This document shows positions 5,771 through 7,082 of a stretch of DNA of 7,082 bases, piece by piece. The notes beneath the pieces are model-generated. The model was not told the DNA's origin. It made no database searches and was given only the letters and a program-made list of their open reading frames with translations. The DNA is from Gammaproteobacteria bacterium (GTDB lineage Bacteria; Pseudomonadota; Gammaproteobacteria; UBA9214): contig JAUVNM010000089.1 of the NCBI GenBank assembly GCA_030599705.1, forward strand, positions 1-7,082. The letters run 5' to 3'. The translations under genes and the position numbers were made by a program. Each line of letters opens with the position of its first letter. The stretch's first letter is position 1.

Positions 5771-6784
5771 CTAGGCGCTCGCCCTGAATTCCGCTGGTGT
5801 TTTCCCCGTCCATCGTTTGAATGCCCGGTTGAAGTTGCTGGGTTCGGAAAATCCCAGCAGGTAGGTGATCTCGCCCAGACTGCGGTGGGATTCGCGTATG
5901 TACTGCACTGCCAATGCCTTGCGCGTATTATCCAGCAGGTTCCTGAAGTTCGTTTGTTCCGATTTAAGACGTCGCTGCAGGCTGCGCAGGCTTACATTCA
6001 GTGTTTCGGCAATGCTTTGCTGCTTCGGGACACCGTCCGGCAAAGTTTCGATGATCTTCGAGCGTACCTGCATGGTAATGCTGGCACGGTCAAAGCGCGC
6101 CAGGTAATCCACCACGGTTTGATCGTTCATCCGGGCCAGTTCCGGGTGGGCAGTCTCAAGTGGACGATCGACAAGCTCCCTGTCAAAACAGAGCCGGTAT
6201 TCCGGGGCATCGTATTCGATGGGTGCCGCAAAGACGGCGTCAAATAGTTCCGGGCAGACCGCTTCTGGACGCTGCATGACGACTCGTGCCGGGTTAATCA
6301 TGCTCCCGGCAATCAGCCTGCATAACCGTACCAGAATAGCCATTCTCGCATCGCCATCCTCGTAGACCATCAGCGGCCCAATCTCCAGGCCCCGGATCAC
6401 CAGATCGGTGGTGTGGCTGGTGTCTTCGATGGAAACATCGCCCAACGCATCGATGAAGCGGGAATACCGAACGAGACGGCGAAAGGCATCCCGCAGGGTG
6501 TCACTTGAAAGCCAGGCAAGCCCCAGCCCGTGCAGGACTGCAGGCTGAAACTGCTCGGCTACCCGTAAGCCCACACATGGGTCTCCCGTCGCCTCTGCAG
6601 AGAGCTCCCACAAATGCATGATCCGTGTGGTCGGGAAGCGTACGTTGGGATCTGTAATCTGGCCTGGGTCGATATTGACCTGCTCCAGAATCGGGACGGG
6701 GTCGATGCCGTAGGTCTGCAGCCCCCTGGCGATCAGGGCAGCGATACTGCTGAGACTGGTGACTTCTTGTACAGGAGCAATCAT
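5771..6784 (-). CDS. AraC-family transcriptional regulator with Arabinose_bd-type N-terminal domain
   Basis: A 337-residue cytoplasmic DNA-binding protein. Residues about 20-205 fit the Arabinose_bd (PF12625) sensor domain of OruR/ArgR-like AraC proteins: LIARGLQTYGIDP at 17-29, FPTTRIMHLWELSAEATGDP at 50-69, GLRVAEQFQP at 72-81, LHGLGLAWLSSDTLRDAFRR at 84-103. The C-terminal 100 residues hold two helix-turn-helix units, QQSIAETLNVSLRSLQRRLK (255-274) and LGEITYLLGFSEPSNFNRAF (303-322), ending WTGKTPAEFR (325-334). Both units are complete and the length is usual for the subfamily. The ATG at 6784 starts close to the conserved domain; the ribosome site is weak. The gene converges on the lipoprotein gene and diverges from the gene at 7029, a common arrangement for regulators controlling the divergent neighbour, which is the inferred target. 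The effector is unknown. Confidence 0.93.
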   Translation of the reverse strand: MIAPVQEVTSLSSIAALIARGLQTYGIDPVPILEQVNIDPGQITDPNVRFPTTRIMHLWELSAEATGDPCVGLRVAEQFQPAVLHGLGLAWLSSDTLRDAFRRLVRYSRFIDALGDVSIEDTSHTTDLVIRGLEIGPLMVYEDGDARMAILVRLCRLIAGSMINPARVVMQRPEAVCPELFDAVFAAPIEYDAPEYRLCFDRELVDRPLETAHPELARMNDQTVVDYLARFDRASITMQVRSKIIETLPDGVPKQQSIAETLNVSLRSLQRRLKSEQTNFRNLLDNTRKALAVQYIRESHRSLGEITYLLGFSEPSNFNRAFKRWTGKTPAEFRASA

Positions 6785-6825
6785 TGGTCATTGCGTTCCG
6801 TTTTACTTGTCCGACAATAGAGATG

Positions 6826-6855
6826 TTTATATTTTTTCGCACATTATTCAAACAA
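6826..6855 (-). promoter_or_regulatory. Candidate promoter of the AraC-family gene
   Basis: On the minus strand TTGTTT (6855-6850) and TATAAA (6831-6826) are separated by 18 bases in an AT-rich stretch about 42 bases before the start codon. This is a reasonable sigma-70-like match. Confidence 0.42.
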
Positions 6856-6961
6856 TACGTTCATTCCAGAGGAATCGGCAATCAGGGAATGGCCGGTAAT
6901 ATGGGTATAACCAGTTGATATTTATGATTATTCGCTTCAGTTAAGTACCCTGCTGTTCTGA

Positions 6962-6988
6962 GCCCGGTTTTCGGGTAGTATACCGGGC
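6962..6988 (+). promoter_or_regulatory. Inverted repeat with alternative pairings ahead of the gene at 7029
   Basis: GCCCGGT (6962-6968) is the exact inverse of ACCGGGC (6982-6988). The left arm's CCCG (6963-6966) could instead pair with CGGG at 6972-6975, so the two hairpins exclude each other. It may be a leader RNA structure, an operator, or chance; no T-run follows, so a simple terminator is unlikely. Confidence 0.35.
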
Positions 6989-7014
6989 GCATTAAAAATC
7001 AGGAGTTCACAATA

Positions 7015-7032
7015 ATGGAGAATCAAGTATGA
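7015..7032 (+). other. Five-codon upstream ORF overlapping the next start codon
   Basis: ATG 7015 reads five codons (MENQV) to TGA at 7030-7032, which overlaps ATG 7029 in an ATGA arrangement. AGGAG at 7001-7005 is nine bases upstream, a better ribosome site than the GGAG serving ATG 7029. It could couple translation, or could be a chance reading. Confidence 0.3.
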
Positions 7033-7082
7033 ATAAGTCCAAAGCACGAACCAGTTATTTAAAATCGCTCTCTGCGCTGTTG
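7029..7082 (+). CDS. 5' end of an unidentified, probably exported protein
   Basis: Eighteen codons are visible before the window ends: a basic start (MNKSKAR), then TSYLKSLSALL turning hydrophobic, consistent with the beginning of a signal peptide or first membrane helix. GGAG (7017-7020) lies eight bases before the ATG. It is divergent from the AraC-family gene and may be its regulatory target. Too little is present to name it. Confidence 0.55.
   Translation, partial: MNKSKARTSYLKSLSALL

Overview
The window looks like chromosome from a gammaproteobacterium with moderately high GC. It carries short palindromic repeats of the GTAGGAGC...GCGAA type, typical of Pseudomonas and relatives, together with Gram-negative envelope genes (a DUF4136-type lipoprotein and an outer-membrane beta-barrel gene). 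The genus cannot be fixed from sequence alone.

Layout. Positions 1-2879 (minus strand) hold a two-gene operon. A 710-residue transporter comes first: a divergent SDF/DAACS (glutamate/dicarboxylate symporter) fold fused to a C-terminal SBP_bac_3 amino-acid-binding domain. It overlaps by four bases (ATGA) an N-formylglutamate amidohydrolase-family gene that runs off the left edge. The pair suggests uptake plus deformylation of an acidic or N-formylated amino acid, but the substrate is inferred.

Positions 2880-5104 are an accessory-looking stretch bounded by two REP doublets (2992-3063 and 4935-5028). It holds a small four-helix membrane protein with an internal duplication (3126-3650), a frameshifted lipoprotein-like remnant (3694-3949), and a secreted outer-membrane beta-barrel gene (3974-4870) with good initiation signals but two in-frame stops (TAG at 4001, TGA at 4163). 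The last two look like freshly decaying genes or sequence errors.

Positions 5105-5711 hold an intact DUF4136-like lipoprotein and a strong intrinsic terminator, followed by a short motif resembling dispersed repeats. Positions 5771-6784 (minus) encode an AraC-family regulator with an Arabinose_bd-type N-terminal domain. Divergent from it, the first 18 codons of an apparently exported protein begin at 7029, preceded by a five-codon upstream ORF and an inverted repeat with alternative pairings.

No rRNA, tRNA, CRISPR array or complete insertion sequence was found. The best candidate for something unusual is the symporter-binding-protein fusion: its transport domain lacks the canonical ion- and substrate-binding motifs, and it is translationally coupled to a deformylase.
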